From Rhytidiadelphus loreus (taxonomy: Eukaryota; Streptophyta; Bryopsida; Hypnales; Hylocomiaceae): a DNA stretch of 64,000 nt. Location of the stretch: the NCBI GenBank assembly GCA_947034895.1, contig OX344762.1, positions 73,278,981-73,342,980 on the forward strand, read 5' to 3'. The position numbers and the translations under genes are program-made. Below the pieces are notes generated by a model. It ran no database searches. It saw only the letters and a program-made list of their open reading frames with translations, and was not told the origin of the DNA. This document shows, in pieces, positions 47,519 through 60,914 of this stretch (its first letter is position 1; each line of letters starts with the position of its first letter).

Positions 47519-50500
47519 TTAAGTGTTGAATTATGGTGCATCAATTTGACCATTGAGGAAGAGCAATGCTCATAGAAGTTGCTCAAATTGACTTGTAATA
47601 ATTTTACATCTACTAGTGTGCAATATGTTGTTGCCACAATATAATAAAATTAAAATTAAAGTGATTTTCTAATATTTTAATTCATAAAAACTTTGAAATT
47701 CAATATCTTTTTTGTCATGAGTAGAAATGCCACAAAACAAAATCCATGCATCCCTTTGCAAAGAGAGCTTTCTAAAAATACCAAAAATGTGACCAAAGGA
47801 TGCATCATGCATGGTTTTAGAGATCTTCTGGTAACAAATAAACAAAATAAAACAAAACAAACCAACAACCTCATTTAAGGTATAGATATTTGAAGAACCC
47901 TCCAACTTCTTGCATTGAATAAATAGGGAATTGACTAATTTCAAATTCAATGTTGGATAACAAAGATTAAACTTAGATTTGGTTGGCCTATCTTTGATGT
48001 TGTAGAATGAAAGCCTTATAGAGTATTTAAAGGTGCCTACAACACTTTTCATCTACTTTAATTAGCTCCTTCCAATGTATAGAGGTGCGGATGCTTTTAG
48101 CAAAGTAAATGTAGTCCAAACATATACTTAAATTCATTTGTAAATCACAATAATACAAACCTAACAATCTAACATTCTAAATTGAAGTAATTTTTGTGAA
48201 AATCATTGATATTCAACCCACAACCTATTTTAGAAGGATCTTTCAATCATTTGTTTCATATTCTATTGATAAATATAGGTAGTTATATGCAAATATGCAA
48301 TGATAGATCCAACCATAGGGATTTAATTCATAGATCATAGTTTATGAGTTTTAGTTGAAAGTCATCATTAAATTATTATTGAAAGTTGCATAACATCATT
48401 CTTTACATTTTATGAAATTGAGACTAAAAACGTGGTCTTAAATCCTAGTAAAAAGAAAAAAGAATTAACTACGTTGTAAAGGGAATTCAGTACCTAAAAA
48501 TCAAATTGTAAATTGGTTAATTTATACAATACACCGAGTGAATGCTTCAACCAAAATTGATCTAGAAATATGTAGTAGTGATTTGGGCTCAACCCAAGAC
48601 CACTTCATAATGTCTTGTGGTTGTTCTAGGCTTAACGCAAAATTAATTTAAACATGCCTTTGGATATCGGGTTAGAGACTAAGATGACCTAAAATATAGG
48701 AGCAATTAGAGGTGAAAAAAATGAATGCATTTTTATTTTTGAACACAAAAGCTCGGGGGGTGCACTTAGTTCTACTATAACAAACCATGTGCAAACAAGT
48801 GGTTTCTAATAAACTATAATTTCAACTTAAAATTTTGAACATTGTTTAATAATGACTATAGCTTTCTATTGCCAAAATTTCCAACTCAAATAAAATATGA
48901 AATGATTTCTTAAAGAGGTTGAAAATGAGCTAAAATGGCATGTTTTTCAACTCAAATAATTGTAGAGGACACATTTAGATGACCATTGAGTTAATATTCA
49001 ACTCAAAATGAGATTTCAATAATGAGTTATTTTTAGGAATTTTTTGTTCATTTTTTAGGCAATTTTTTCTTATATAATATAGGGGTGTGAAAGTTATTTT
49101 TCAGTTCTATAGTGTATCTTTTTACTTCAAAAATTTGTAACTAATTATTATTAACAAATAAAAATATCAATAATTCAAAACATAAACTTTCAAAGTAGGA
49201 AAATCTATTCATATTTCTTAAATTTTGTTTTATTTAAAATTCAAAAAGTATATAAGGGGTCTAAAGTTTTGTTCGCACATGGTTTCTAATGGACACTCTA
49301 AATGACCCCCCCGAGCACAAAAGTGAATAATTGCAATAGTTCTTATAGTAATCTAAATGTTATAAACACAACATAATCATAAAAGTGATCAAGAGTAGAC
49401 ACATGTCCCAAACTCAAATGTTCATAAATATAATGTAAAAAGAGTTGTGCAATTTTATAAATTCTTTTTTAGAGTCAACTCAAATACAAATTCTTCATGC
49501 AATCTATATACTAGCCATACTCATTGGGCATCTTTAGTGTAGCTTGGCATAAAATTTGACACTCCCCAAAGTATTCTAAAATCACCCCTTAGTTGCATTC
49601 TTCAACTCAATCTTTCAAAATTTTCTATTATTCCATAAACTATGTAGGGTAGGGTTGGCATTTAACCATACAATTTTTGAAAAAATAATTTTCTTAAAAT
49701 TTCAACATTGATTTTTAGAATTGTTTTCTGCTAATCATGTCCTACTATACAACTATAGTATTGAGCCCCTAAAACCACCCTAAAAGACTAAGTTTACATT
49801 GATTATGCTTGTAATAGAATCCTAAGTGAGAAAATTGATTTTATAATTGGGTTCATTGACTACTTAAAGCACCTTCAATCTAACACTTTAAACAACTCAA
49901 CATCCGACAATTTGGATGGGAACAATTTCATAGTCTGTAGCTTCTTTTAGAGACGTCTTTAAGTTCACACGCCACATTTGGTGACTGTGCAAAGCCCCTA
50001 AAATCAACCTCTATGACCAAGTTTAGACTAAGCATAGATTCACCAATTGTAATTGATTGCAACTTGTGATTGAATCTTGTCTTCAATTTCCAATAAGATA
50101 ATTTGTGATTGGTTTACTAACTATATACTAGGCACAAATAGAAAGTGTGATTGTGTACCTAGAATTTGAAGCTCAAATAAACTTATACTTTGAAAGGCCT
50201 ACATAAAGGCAAAGATTGAAGATGTTCTCAGGGTCACTTCATACTATGTCCCAATCCCCAAGTTCCATTGAATTCTCAAAATTTCATTGTTGAAGAGCTA
50301 AAAATTGGGACTTGGAACTTTATAGTATAGCCAAAGTCCTCCATAGATATAAAAATGCATACACAACAACAATTTTTGGAAGTTTGGGGTCTAAGAAAGT
50401 AGGTCTTGAAGTCCAAGTTGGGTTTAGCTACAATTGAGATCCAATCTAGGTTCCAAGTCCCAACTATAGTTTCAAATATAAAAGGAAGAGAAAAATACCA

Positions 50501-51543
50501 TATAAAGCATTCTCATGGATTGAAATTTTGTACCAATTTGTCCAATGTAAATTCCATACTAAAAGTGCCTCCAAAATGGATTTTAACTTTTCAACCCATA
50601 TTTTGGGTACTTAACCCCAAAGTCCAAAAGTCCTCTCTGGAGACAAAACGGATTTTGGGTAGGCTTGTATAACCTCAATATTGACATGATTCTCTAAAAC
50701 TTCTTCTTGAGATATTAAAAAATAGCTTTCTAGGAATATAATTTTTATTTCAATCAGTGACTAGGAGCAAAAATTAAAACACAACAAACTCAAAACGGAG
50801 AGATTGTGTAGCCATAAAAATCCACGAAACTTTGAAATAAATATGTTTTTTTTATATAGATGATATTTTTTCTACATGAAAAGCTTAATTCATTCCATTA
50901 GGACTAGTGATGTGAAAATTATGGAGTTTCTTGTATTGCGGACAATCATAGAAACTTCTCGAATAAATAACGTTCTTGATTTGTTTCTAAACTCAATTTT
51001 CACAATTAAAAAAATAAGGTTCCACAAAGTTAAATATCCTTTCTACAAAAAAAATCTCACTGTCCCTTGGAATTAGTGTGTTTCAATTCCATCTTAGAGC
51101 TATTAATAATTTTGCCTTTTTCCTTCAATCTTATACCAACTTCTTCATAAAAATATTTTAAAGAATGAAAATTGAGTATTTAAATAATAAATAAAAACTA
51201 CAAAACTTCCAAATCAAGTATTCAATAGAATTTTTTTAAATAAAAAATTTTAGTGCAAAAATTTTAAGTTAGAAAGATTTGAAGTCGAATAATCTAGTCA
51301 AAGAATATGGTCAAAGGAACACTTTCTTCACTTTAAATGCAAATATCTTGCAATCTATGTGGTGAAAGTTTATGAAATTTCTTCTACACTTTCTTGTGCT
51401 AGTCCAAGTTTACAAGTGTTCACCGTTAAATATGCAGAAAAAACAATTTGTAAAATTTTTGCTCTTTGCAATAGAAATAGCAATTTAGAATGGTTTTGGA
51501 TGAAGAAACGGTCTTGGGACTTTTGGGATTAGCTGCTATATGA
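47519..51543. other. AT-rich intergenic region
   Basis: No gene that I can support. The longest frame is 47,669-48,052 (minus, 127 codons from an ATG), without any recognised motif. At about 50,229 AGGGTCACTTCATACTATG resembles the end of the 9-kb TIR element after C-to-T changes, so a relic of that family may lie here. Confidence 0.45.
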
Positions 51544-52083
51544 TATTACCTCTGTTCCAAAATGATCTTTCTATTAGACAAAGTGTTTTGGATTAAGGCT
51601 AAAATAAAATTTTAAAAACCAGTTTCACGTTGTAAGTAGAATTTGTTTTACTCCTAGCTAACATTCTAGAAACTTTTAGTTTTGGAGCCCTTTTCAAAGT
51701 ATAGTTTGGGAATATTGAAAAGTAGCTTTTGGAAGGGGCATTTTCAAGGAGCACCACTAGTCAATTAATTGTTGAATGTGAGGTCATCATTTTGTAGGCA
51801 TTTAGTATATGTCCAAGATCATGTGTGGTCTTTTGTTCTACCTCCCAAAGCTTCATCCCCTTCAATTAGGCAATATTCAAAGAGATGCAAAAAATAAGAA
51901 TGAACAATGTTGATTGACCCCTTTAGTCATTTCATTTGTCTTTTGATTGATGATTGTATGGATGAAGGGGGAATTACTATGTAGAGTTGTTTTGTTGGTT
52001 CCAAATAGCAATTGAAAAGCAAATTTGACCAATTCGCAACTCACAAAGTGCAACAAGAAGATCATTTAGGGACGGAGGGAGTA
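51544..52083. mobile_element. Stowaway-like (Tc1/mariner) element, 540 bp
   Basis: The left end TATTACCTCTGTTCC and right end GGGACGGAGGGAGTA match the CTCCCTCCGTTCC Stowaway TIR with TA flanks. Related in sequence to 26,131-26,480 in opposite orientation. Confidence 0.75.
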
Positions 52084-52918
52084 TAAAACATATGACTAGT
52101 TAGAACTTTGTCCTACTCACTATAAAGTTCCACCTCCCACATTTGATTGTTTTTATTCACCTTCTATACATTATTCTTGACTAGGTCTTCATGCCCTCCC
52201 TTTCCCCCCTTGGATCCTTGAATATAAGGTATTTCCTCCAAGATACCATGGGAAAATCTTTGGTTTAATTCAAGTGCTTGTCAACGTAGCTACTACAACC
52301 TGCAATGGGGAGACTACTCTTGCACGTTAGGAAGAGGAAAGGGACTCTACCCGTATCTTCCACCTATCCTTTGAATGTTAAGAATGTTATGCATAGCCCA
52401 ACAAAGTTGGGATTTGGCCTTGAACCAAGACTTGGAGAGTTCACTTGGGACCAATGTTCTTTTTACCGACAAAATTTTAGGGTGATTTTTTTTTCAAATA
52501 TCATTTTTGGATTTAAAAGTTGAATTTTTTTGTCTCCAAATGAAAGATGATAATCATTTAAATATACCTAAAATCATCAAAAATTGAATGATTAAAGTAT
52601 AGATGAAAAATGTTTTCTATCCAAAATAGGTTAAATAGCTACACGATGGATTTTGTTGCCTCCATCTAAGAGAACTCTTAAAGTTCCTAGGAATAACAGT
52701 GTTTGCAATTTGGGACGTAGTGCAAGACTACACACATATAAGGTAGAAGTGCCCATTACCACAAATATTTGTTATGTAGGTACTTTGGAAAAGTTATTTG
52801 TCAACTCCCATATTTTTCAGAGATTGAAAAGTTTGAGAGAAGTCAATTGCAAAAAGAATGAAGACATTCTGACAAGAAGTGAATTTTTGTGATTTCTTAA
52901 ACTAAGTTGAAATGTTTA
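52084..52918. other. Intergenic region
   Basis: Frames 52,305-52,523 and 52,653-52,892 have no recognisable domain. Nothing else seen. Confidence 0.4.
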
Positions 52919-54884
52919 CACTATAAGAAACCCATGTTTTTTGTGGTGTTACAAAAAAACAGGCCATGTTTTCATTGACATCAATGTGTCACAAATTTTG
53001 AGCCTATGGGAGGCAAATTTTTACTAATGTTGGGGAAGATGTGGGGATGTCAAAGCAAAAATGGGTGGATGACACAAGGAATGTGTATGTTTTTCCGGAC
53101 ATCAAATAAAACATGATCATGTTTATTAAAATGTCTTAAAAAATATAGAACTGCCACTGCCATCAACTAAAAGTTTTAGATTCATTTGAATAAATTTTTA
53201 TAAGTTATAGTGGAATGAGATAAAACGCAAACTAGATGATTAAAAAATAGAGGAAGGGCAGTCATATAGCATACTTTGAATAAAAAGGAAAATAGATGGA
53301 TGTACATTATGAATGAAATAATGAGCTCCTTATCCCCTATGGGCTAAATTTTTGTCATTATTTTTTGAAACTTTTTTTGAAGATAAAAAACCTAATTAGC
53401 TTCATGTGAATGTAATTTTTTTTCAACCGGTGATGAAGAACAAAAGTTATGCCCAAATAAGCTCAAAATAGGGGATGGGGGGCAACAAATTAAATTAAAA
53501 CTAAATTTTTTTCCTCTCTCATAGATTATGTTTTTTTGTACTTGGAAAGCTTTTATTTATTCCATTTGGATTTGTTATGAGAAAGTTACGGACAATCTTG
53601 TTTTTCGGGCAATTAGATAATCTTCTTGAAAAAATAACTTGCAGGATTCATTTTTGAATGCAATTTTTACAATTGTTCAAAAAAAAAAGTTCCACATGGT
53701 TTAGTTTTCTTGCTAAAACAATCTCATCATTGGGATCATTGCTTTATAATTCCATTTTAAGGATATTAATAATTTAAAATTTTCTTCTATCTCATACCTA
53801 TTTCTACTTAATAATTTCTTAAAGAATACAAATTAAGTTTTTTTGAAGTCCCTTTTTTTCCTAGACTCTCAACTCAATTCTCCACAATAAAGATTTGAAG
53901 CTCAAAACTCTGTAGTGCAAAAAAATTTAATTTAAGAAGGTTCAAAGTCAAATAATCTAGTCCCGTAATGTGCTGAAATTTTATTTTTTTCACTTTAAAC
54001 GCTGATATCTTGCAATGTATGCGGTCAAAAATTTTGAAATTTTTTCAACACATTTTCATACTAATCAAGTGTAAGATACTATGAATAGATGTTGAAAAGA
54101 AACAATTAATTTTTTTTCTTCACTCTTTTCTCTGTAGATGGCAATTTTGGGTGTTTATTTGCAATAAAGAAGCCTTGGTCCTTTAGGTTTTATACTAGTG
54201 GGTTGGTAGGAAGTAAAGCAACCCGTATGGGATATGTAAAACAAATTTTTTGTTCAAAATTGAATGTTTGAAAAAACATCCGCATGTTATGTGGTCAAGT
54301 TTTCAATTTGAATTATCCCATATCCTTGTCTTGGACGGGAATGGATTTCGGTATAAAAGGAAACCTTCTTCCCCTCATTTTCACAAGCACCAACGATGTA
54401 TTTACTTGTCTTCTCCATCAAAAGTTTTTAAAATGGTAGGTCATAAATTATTTGTGAATTTTAGAATTTCTTTTGATTTTTTCTCTTTGACTTTTTAAAA
54501 AATAATTATTTTGTGTAATTAAATTATTTTAATTCTAAATAATTTATTACCATTAATGCCACGTATTTTCAGTGTATCATGTGACATGCCACATTTTCAC
54601 AATGGTTATTTATTTATTTTTTAAATGAACATTGCCTGAACAAAAAAATGGCGTGGCTACTATGACATCGATGTGGTGGATCGGAGGGTGCAAACACGAT
54701 GTATTTGTAGCCGTTTTCATCAAACATGTAGACATCAATGTGCATTTTAGAAGTTTTTAGCCATTCATAGAAACGTTGCCTTCGACGGATTTTAGGTGAC
54801 ATTAGAGTTGACATGAATTCAATTCAAAATAACGCACTTTCACATCTTTTTAAACAACACAAAAAACAAGGATTACTTCTAGTG
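52919..54884. mobile_element. CACTA-like element, 1.97 kb
   Basis: The left end CACTATAAGAAACCC and the inverse of the right end CACTAGAAGTAATCC agree, and similarity continues for about 40 bp (TTGTTTTTTGTG). The flanks GTTTA and TAAAC are themselves inverse, so the repeat may start 5 bp further out and no clear 3-bp duplication is seen. The interior is AT-rich and non-coding. Confidence 0.5.
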
Positions 54885-55036
54885 TAAACTTTGAATGAAC
54901 CCTTATTGAAGCATGAGCAAGACCTTGTTAAAGCATGCTTTGATGTGTCTGCTCCCCAAATGCATTGCCAACATGATAAAAGGGTTGTAAAGATTGTGGT
55001 GATAGATGGGCCATTGATGCAATTGAAAGAATCTTG

Positions 55037-55323
55037 TGTTGCAAGTAACTACGTAGACAAGACACAAAGACGCATAACAGGTAATTCAAGTGACTTAGAT
55101 TAGGAGAGCCAAGTGGACTGTTATATACATGCTTGCGCTGGAGTCCCACTACTTGGACAACTTAACTGCCACTAAGTACTTGTCACTAAGTGGGTTCATT
55201 ACCACTAAGCTGCATTACTATAGTACTGTAGTGAGTTTGTTACTGGCTAACTCTTATCTGTGCTTTCGTAGGTTGGATGAAAGGCGCGCGGATGAGAGAG
55301 GGCTGAGGGCAGTAACGCCAACA
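55037..55323 (-). repeat. 3' LTR of copia element 2
   Basis: 287 bp, starts TGTTGCAAG, ends CCAACA. The adjoining minus-strand CAAGGGAGGG is the polypurine tract. Confidence 0.95.
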
Positions 55324-55333
55324 CCCTCCCTTG

Positions 55334-55942
55334 CACGAAGACCTCTTTAACAAGTGCCCTCCCTGACTTGAGTGCCCTCCCTGGCTTCGCATTGTCGTAA
55401 TGCTTGAATATGGCGCATGTATTTGAATTGCCGATGGACGCCTTGAGAATGTGTCGGAGCTTGGTGGATCAAATGTCCCTAGTGAGCTTTCTGATTGAGC
55501 TTTGTAACCTCAATGAGCAATTTAGGGTTGGCAATGCAAGGAAACTAATCGGGTTGAGTGTGATTCCAGGTTCAGATGGTCGTAATGTCACTGTGGTTCG
55601 GGATTATGGCGATGAGACGAGTTTGTGACAGGCTACAGGATGCTTGTACATTTCTGTGGCAGCTATTCCAAGGGAGCGAGACGGGAGACAGGATTGGAGC
55701 ACATGTGGTCCGGACTGACGGAGGTATTGCTAAGTCTGTTAGGGTTTTGGGAGGTGCAAGTGTACAGGGAGATGAAGGTGAGAGTACTGTGGAGAATTGC
55801 TGGGGAGATCTGATGGACAATTCGGGAGACTGGTGGGACAACAGAGAGTCGCGGAGAAACCCTAGAGCTCCGGACTTCAAACACAAGATCACGAGAAGAT
55901 CATTATGGATAGACAATTATCAGACACCGGCATGGGTTAGGG
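55334..55942 (-). other. 3' non-coding region of copia element 2
   Basis: About 600 bp between RNase H and the 3' LTR, long for a copia element. The open plus-strand frame 55,576-55,959 has no known motif; it could be an antisense or acquired frame, but I do not call it. Confidence 0.4.
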
Positions 55943-57360
55943 CTAAATTTCAGACTTAGATAGAATGCCGACGTGACGCCTCTTTGCGTTGAAGCTACTG
56001 AGAGCTAAGGGTTTTGTGAGGAAGTTAGCTAGCTGGTCTTTGGTGGGGATGTACCCTACCTGTATTTCTCCTGCTTTTGCAGTATCACGAATAAAGTGAT
56101 GCTGAATTTCTATGTGTTTAGTTCTGGCGTGCAAGACAGGGTTTTCAACTAACCTGATGCACGATTGGTTGTCACTAAGTAATGTTGTGGGAGCGTCCAT
56201 GTTGAACCCTAGTTCTTGAAATAGTCTTCGCAGGTGAATGATGTCCTTGGCTGCGTCGGTGAAGACTCGGTATTCGGCTTCAGTTGTCGAGAGAGAAACC
56301 ATCGGTTGCATTTTACTACTCCAGCCAATACTTGAACTTCTGAATTGGTGGAGTATGTCTGATATGGATCTGCGAGTGTCGATATCTCGGCCCCAGTCTG
56401 CATCGGCGTAAGAGTGGAGGGTGCTGTTGCAATCAGAGGACAGGAGTAGGCCGTAGTCGGCAGTGCCGCTCAGGTATCGCAGTATCCTTTTTGTTGCTTA
56501 GAAGTGAGTCTCTTCCGGTTCTTGCATATAACGAGAGATACTGCTGACAGCATAATAGATATCTGGACGAGTATGGGAGAGATAGAGCAAGGATCCAACT
56601 AAAGATCGGTACAGTTCGGGATCAATCCTCATTGTTCCTGTGTTCTTTTGAAGTTGCAGCTTGGAGTCAATTGGTAGCTTACTTGGATTGCAGTGTTGTA
56701 GATCAAATCTTTCAAGTAATTTTTTGATATATCCACGTTGATTGATGAAGATACCTTGAGTTGTTCTATTGATCTCAACTCCTAGGTAATTGTTGGCTTC
56801 TCCCAAATCCGTCATTTCAAATTCGGATTGCAGCTTTTGTTTGAGATCTGCAATGCCTTCTGTATCATCTCCTGTGATTAGATGATCATCAACATAAAGT
56901 AGAAGAATGATGAGTTTACCGTCTGTTTTCTTGAAGTAGAGATTGGGATCACTGGTGCTTCTTGTTAGTCCTTACTGTTAGAGCCATTTGTCAATGCGAT
57001 CATACCAGGCCTTTGGAGCCTGCTTGAGACCGTACAGGGCCCTGTTGATTCGGCATACTTTGGTCGAGTCTCCTGCGCTTGGAAAGCCTTCAGGTATCTC
57101 CATCAAGATGTCTTCGTTAATGGTCCCATTCAAGAATGCTGTAATTACGTCCATTTGGGACAGTGCCCAGTTGTGCTTTGCAGCAAGAGCAAGGATAACT
57201 AAAATTGTTTCCCAACGTACAACAAGTGCAAACACTTCATGATAGTCAATGCCCTCCTTCTGTTGAAATCCTCGGGCTACAAGTCGAGCCTTGAGCTTGT
57301 TTATCGTGCCTTCAGCATTTCGCTTTGCTCAGAAGATCCATTTTGCTGTAATCGGAGTTT
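55943..57360 (-). pseudogene. Copia 2 reverse transcriptase and RNase H, broken
   Basis: Pieces in order. RT: SQMDVITAFLNG, then RALYGLKQAPKAWYDRIDKWL ends in stops near 56,975. The catalytic YVDD is still readable at about 56,893, and LGEANNYLGVEI with DIYYAVSSISRYM follow in 56,498-56,815. RNase H at 55,943-56,311 shows SLSTTEAEYRVF, LSDNQSCIRL, TKHIEIQHHF and DQLANFLTKPL. Several stops and at least one shift separate them, so no functional polyprotein can be made. Confidence 0.9.
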
Positions 57361-57517
57361 TATCGTCGGGTCGATCAATGACGTCCCACGTTTTGTTCTT
57401 CAAAATAGATTTGACTTCGCTTTTAATTTCCGTCCTCCATTCCTTCTGATTGCTTGCCTCTTTGAAGTTGATCGACTCTTCTATCACTTCCGAGAGACGG
57501 TACCAAAAGTCCTTCAG

Positions 57518-59239
57518 TCATACTGACGGAGCTCTTGTGCGAGTAGGATAGCGGCGGGTTGCTGGACCTTTCTGTCGATTGATAGGAGTTTTGTTCCTCT
57601 TGAGAGAACTTGTTTGCAGGTGTTGATCTAGATTTTGGTTTGTTTCTTCGACAGAGTCTGGGGTTTGGTTGATCGGGGTTTTGGGTGGCTCGATACTATT
57701 GTTTTTGTTTCCTAAGGGTATTGAGTTCTTGTTGGGTGAGGGATCTGAGAGTCCTAGATTTGAGACAAGTGGTTGATCAGTATCTGGGCTCGGTGGATCA
57801 GGATGTATGGGAGCATTATCGGGGACTGTCTCAGGATCTAGGTTGTCATATTTTGAGGAGTTATCAGTGTTGGATTTTGGGAAGATGAGGGGACTTGAGG
57901 AAGAGTCCGTAGGTTCTAGGTGGTGATATCCTACGAGGTTTTCGTCAAAAACTACATCACGACTTATCAGGACCTTTTGTCTACTGCGGTCAAACAATCT
58001 GTATGCTTTGGTCTCATTGTCGATTCCTAGGAACAGACACTTCATAGATTTGCTATCCAGCTTTCTACGATTTTCTTTTGGTATGTGTACGTGAGCAATA
58101 CAACCAAATTTTTTGAGGTTTGTGACGTCGGGTATCATACCTGTGTAACGAGCTTCCGGGGTTTCTCCTGTGTTTGCCCGAGTTGAACTTCTATTGACAA
58201 GATGAGTTGCATGGGACACAGCCTCCGTCCACAAGAAGCACGGTAAGTTGCAGTCATGCGAGATGCTGCGGGCTCTCTCCATAATTGTGCGGTTTTGCCT
58301 CTCGGATATGCCGTTTTGCTGAGGCGTATGTGCTTGGATAAGCTCTTTCTTTATGCCGTTTGTTTTGCAGATGTCCGAGAACTCATCAGATAGATATTCA
58401 CCGCCTTGATCCGAGCGAAGAATCTAAATGCAGTGTCCTATTTCGGTTTCAAGTTGTTTCTTGAAGATCAAGAACTTATCTACTGTTTCGCTTTTGTGTT
58501 TCAAGAAATACACCCAGCTTTTGCGAGAGAAATCGTCCGTGAATACTAGTGCATAGTGGGATCCACCAAGAGATGTTTGCTGCATCGGACCCATGACATC
58601 GGAGTGTATTTTCTGACCTGGATATTGGGCTCTGCTGTCGGATCTTCGAGGGAATCGTTCCCGATGTTGCCGTCCAGAGAGATAGCATGTGCAAACTTGA
58701 TGTTCCAGTGCCATCTTTGGAAGTCCGGTAACTTTCCCATGTTTGGACAGGAAGCTAACTCCAGCATAGCTCAGGTGACCGAGTCGGCGATGCCATAATG
58801 TTGTCAGGTTCTTATGTTCAGCTGCAAGCGCCATCATTGGTTGTTGGAAGGCATACAATCCATTCGATTGATCACGTTGTCCAGTGGCTATAGTCTTTCC
58901 ATGCTCATCAATGACCCAACAATTCTTACTGGAGAATATAACTTGGTTTCTAGAGTCGGCAATTGCTCCTACCGAGATGAAATTTTTCTTCATACTAGGG
59001 ACGTAAGAAACAGTCTTTAACTTTATTGTACCGTTTTCAGTCTGAACAGTGGCAGGACTGGAGCCTATTACAGGATGGGACTCCCCCCCTCCAGTTTTGA
59101 TTTCACGAATCTCTACACCGAAGGAGTTTGGAGAGCGATCTAATTTCTGAATGTCTGATGCTATGTGGCCTGTGGCCCCACTATCAAGATACCAGGGGCC
59201 GTTCGATCCCCCAGTGATAGTATGGATCATAATAGTCAT
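57518..59239 (-). pseudogene. Copia 2 protease and integrase, broken
   Basis: Frame 58,424-59,239 holds the protease motif WYLDSGATGHIA, GAG-pre-integrase (LWHRRLGHLS) and the start of the integrase core (IHSDVMGP, FTDDFSRKSWVYF). It stops at 58,424, then the reading resumes (57,518-58,282: MERARSISHDCNLPCFLWTE, KFGCIAHVH, then a Pro/Asn-rich linker). The second Asp and the Glu of the DDE triad fall in the gap region 58,283-58,423, where HTPQQNG-like sequence is readable outside the called frames. Confidence 0.9.
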
Positions 59240-59242
59240 AAG

Positions 59243-60166
59243 CTAATTCTGATTCAAAAATCTCGGCCGAGTTTGCGTACTCTGTGGTCTTGGTTTCTTG
59301 GGCGTGATAGCCGCGCGGATTGGACGGCAGTCTACAGTCCCGAGCAAGATGCCCTGGCTTGAAGCAATTGTAGTAGATTGGAAGAGGTTGATTTCCATAT
59401 TGGTGCCGACCTGGGAAGCCTCGTCTTGGGAACTTAGGAAGCTTCGTCCTCTGATCATGTATGGCCAGCGTCCTCCTCCGCGGCCACGTCCAGCGCCTGG
59501 TGATTGTATCGATGTTTTCTGAAAGCTGGCAGCAAGGGCTTCTTCATCTCTTAGTTGCTGGTGACGGTGCTGACGCCTGTGGGACTTTGACAGTAAACTA
59601 GCGCTAAGTTTTTTGAAACTCATATTGGAATCCAAATGCGTGAGAGTCTGAATAGTACTCTCATATAACCTTGGAAGACCGTTTAAGACTATCTGGTTCA
59701 CGTTTCTGTCAGACATCTTCTCTCCCATGCTTGCTAACCGGTTCTTTAGTTCTCTAGCTCTCTTTATATACTCTTCTATTGAACTACCTTCATTCATCTT
59801 TAGTGACTACAATTTTCCCATCAAAGTGAGGATCTGAGATTGATCTCCAGAATTGAAGTGATCCTTCAGAGTTTTCCAGATCAATGCAGGATCGGAGTGC
59901 TCAGCGACAAGATCGACTAAGTCATCGGATACGGACAACAACAGTAAGCGGCAAGCTAATACTTTTTTTCTTTTCAACTAATTTTCAGTCAGTGTCTCTC
60001 CATCAACTACTGCAGGAAACGTGGCAGGGTTTTGCTCTGTTTCAGTAGCTCCCCATTGCCCCTCAACTCTCAGCATGGCCCTCATTTTGAAGGCCCAGAC
60101 ATAGTAGTTTTCAGACCCTTTCAACTTGTCTCCTTCTCTCATGACTACGCTCGAACCCTCAGCCAT
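59243..60166 (-). pseudogene. Copia 2 gag, broken
   Basis: The N-terminus 59,978-60,166 (YYVWAFKMRAMLRVEGQW) stops early. The capsid part 59,243-59,797 shows the UBN2 pattern (NEGSSIEEYIKRARELKNRL, GLPRLYESTIQTL) and a Gly/Arg-rich tail, then is frameshifted. In the other frame the zinc knuckle is YNCFKPGHLARDC with its first Cys replaced by Tyr. Confidence 0.9.
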
Positions 60167-60312
60167 TTTCCTCGTTAATCTAGCTTATCCAGGAGCAGAG
60201 CTCAACTGACTTCGATTCTCTTCGATAATCTACTTCGTTCAGGAGCAGGGCTCAACCGATTCTATCGGTACGCTCTCTATTCACTCATCTGAGTTTTCTA
60301 TCGCTTTCTATC

Positions 60313-60324
60313 GCTCTGATACCA
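60313..60324 (-). promoter_or_regulatory. Primer binding site of copia element 2
   Basis: Minus-strand TGGTATCAGAGC directly after the 5' LTR, complementary to the 3' end of initiator-Met tRNA, the classic copia primer. Confidence 0.95.
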
Positions 60325-60611
60325 TGTTGCAAGTAACTACACAGACAAGACACAAAGACGCATAACAGGTAATTCAAGTGACTTAGATTAGGAGAGCCAA
60401 GTGGACTGTTATATACATGCTTGCGCTGGAGTCCCACTACTTGGACAACTTAACTGCCACTAAGTACTTGTCACTAAGTGGGTTCATTACTACTAAGCTG
60501 CATTACTACAGTATTGTAGTGAGTTTGTTACTGGCTAACTCTTATCTGTGCTTTCGTAGGTTGGATGAAAGGCGCGCGGATGAGAGAGGGCTGAGGGCAG
60601 TAACGCCAACA
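60325..60611 (-). repeat. 5' LTR of copia element 2
   Basis: 287 bp, pair of 55037-55323. Confidence 0.95.
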
Positions 60612-60914
60612 TCTTGTAGGTGATGGAATTGGGTGGATGGTAGTATTAGGTAGTTCTACCTTAAAGAGTGTAATTGGGTCCCTTGACGATGACACTATGA
60701 TGGAAGTCTACTTTGAAGTGCAAATGTAAAAATTCCCATTGAGGATGCCCTCAGTGCCTTACTTGTTGGTAGGCTGTTTTCTACGTTCTATACTTGTAAG
60801 CTTAATAATACCCCTCAAGAAACTAATTAGAGGCATGAATTATTGATGCATGCCATGTAGGTTAAAACCAAGTGTGTTTTTAATCTGAAATAAACTTTTT
60901 TTTCCCACCAAAAT

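Larger units (their letters stand above)
55037..60611 (-). mobile_element. Ty1/copia LTR retrotransposon 2, degraded
   Basis: LTRs of 287 bp (55037-55323 and 60325-60611), TG...CA, with target duplication TCTTG at 55032-55036 and 60612-60616. I count about five differences between the LTRs (about 2%). Internal frames on the minus strand are gag, protease, integrase, reverse transcriptase and RNase H, broken by stops and frameshifts. Different family from element 1. Confidence 0.96.

Noticed and set aside
47669..48052. 127-codon minus frame
   Set aside because: AT-rich, no domain, no splice or conservation evidence. Kept only as a note.
55576..55959. 127-codon plus frame inside copia element 2
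   Set aside because: Antisense to the element and in its 3' non-coding part, no recognised domain.
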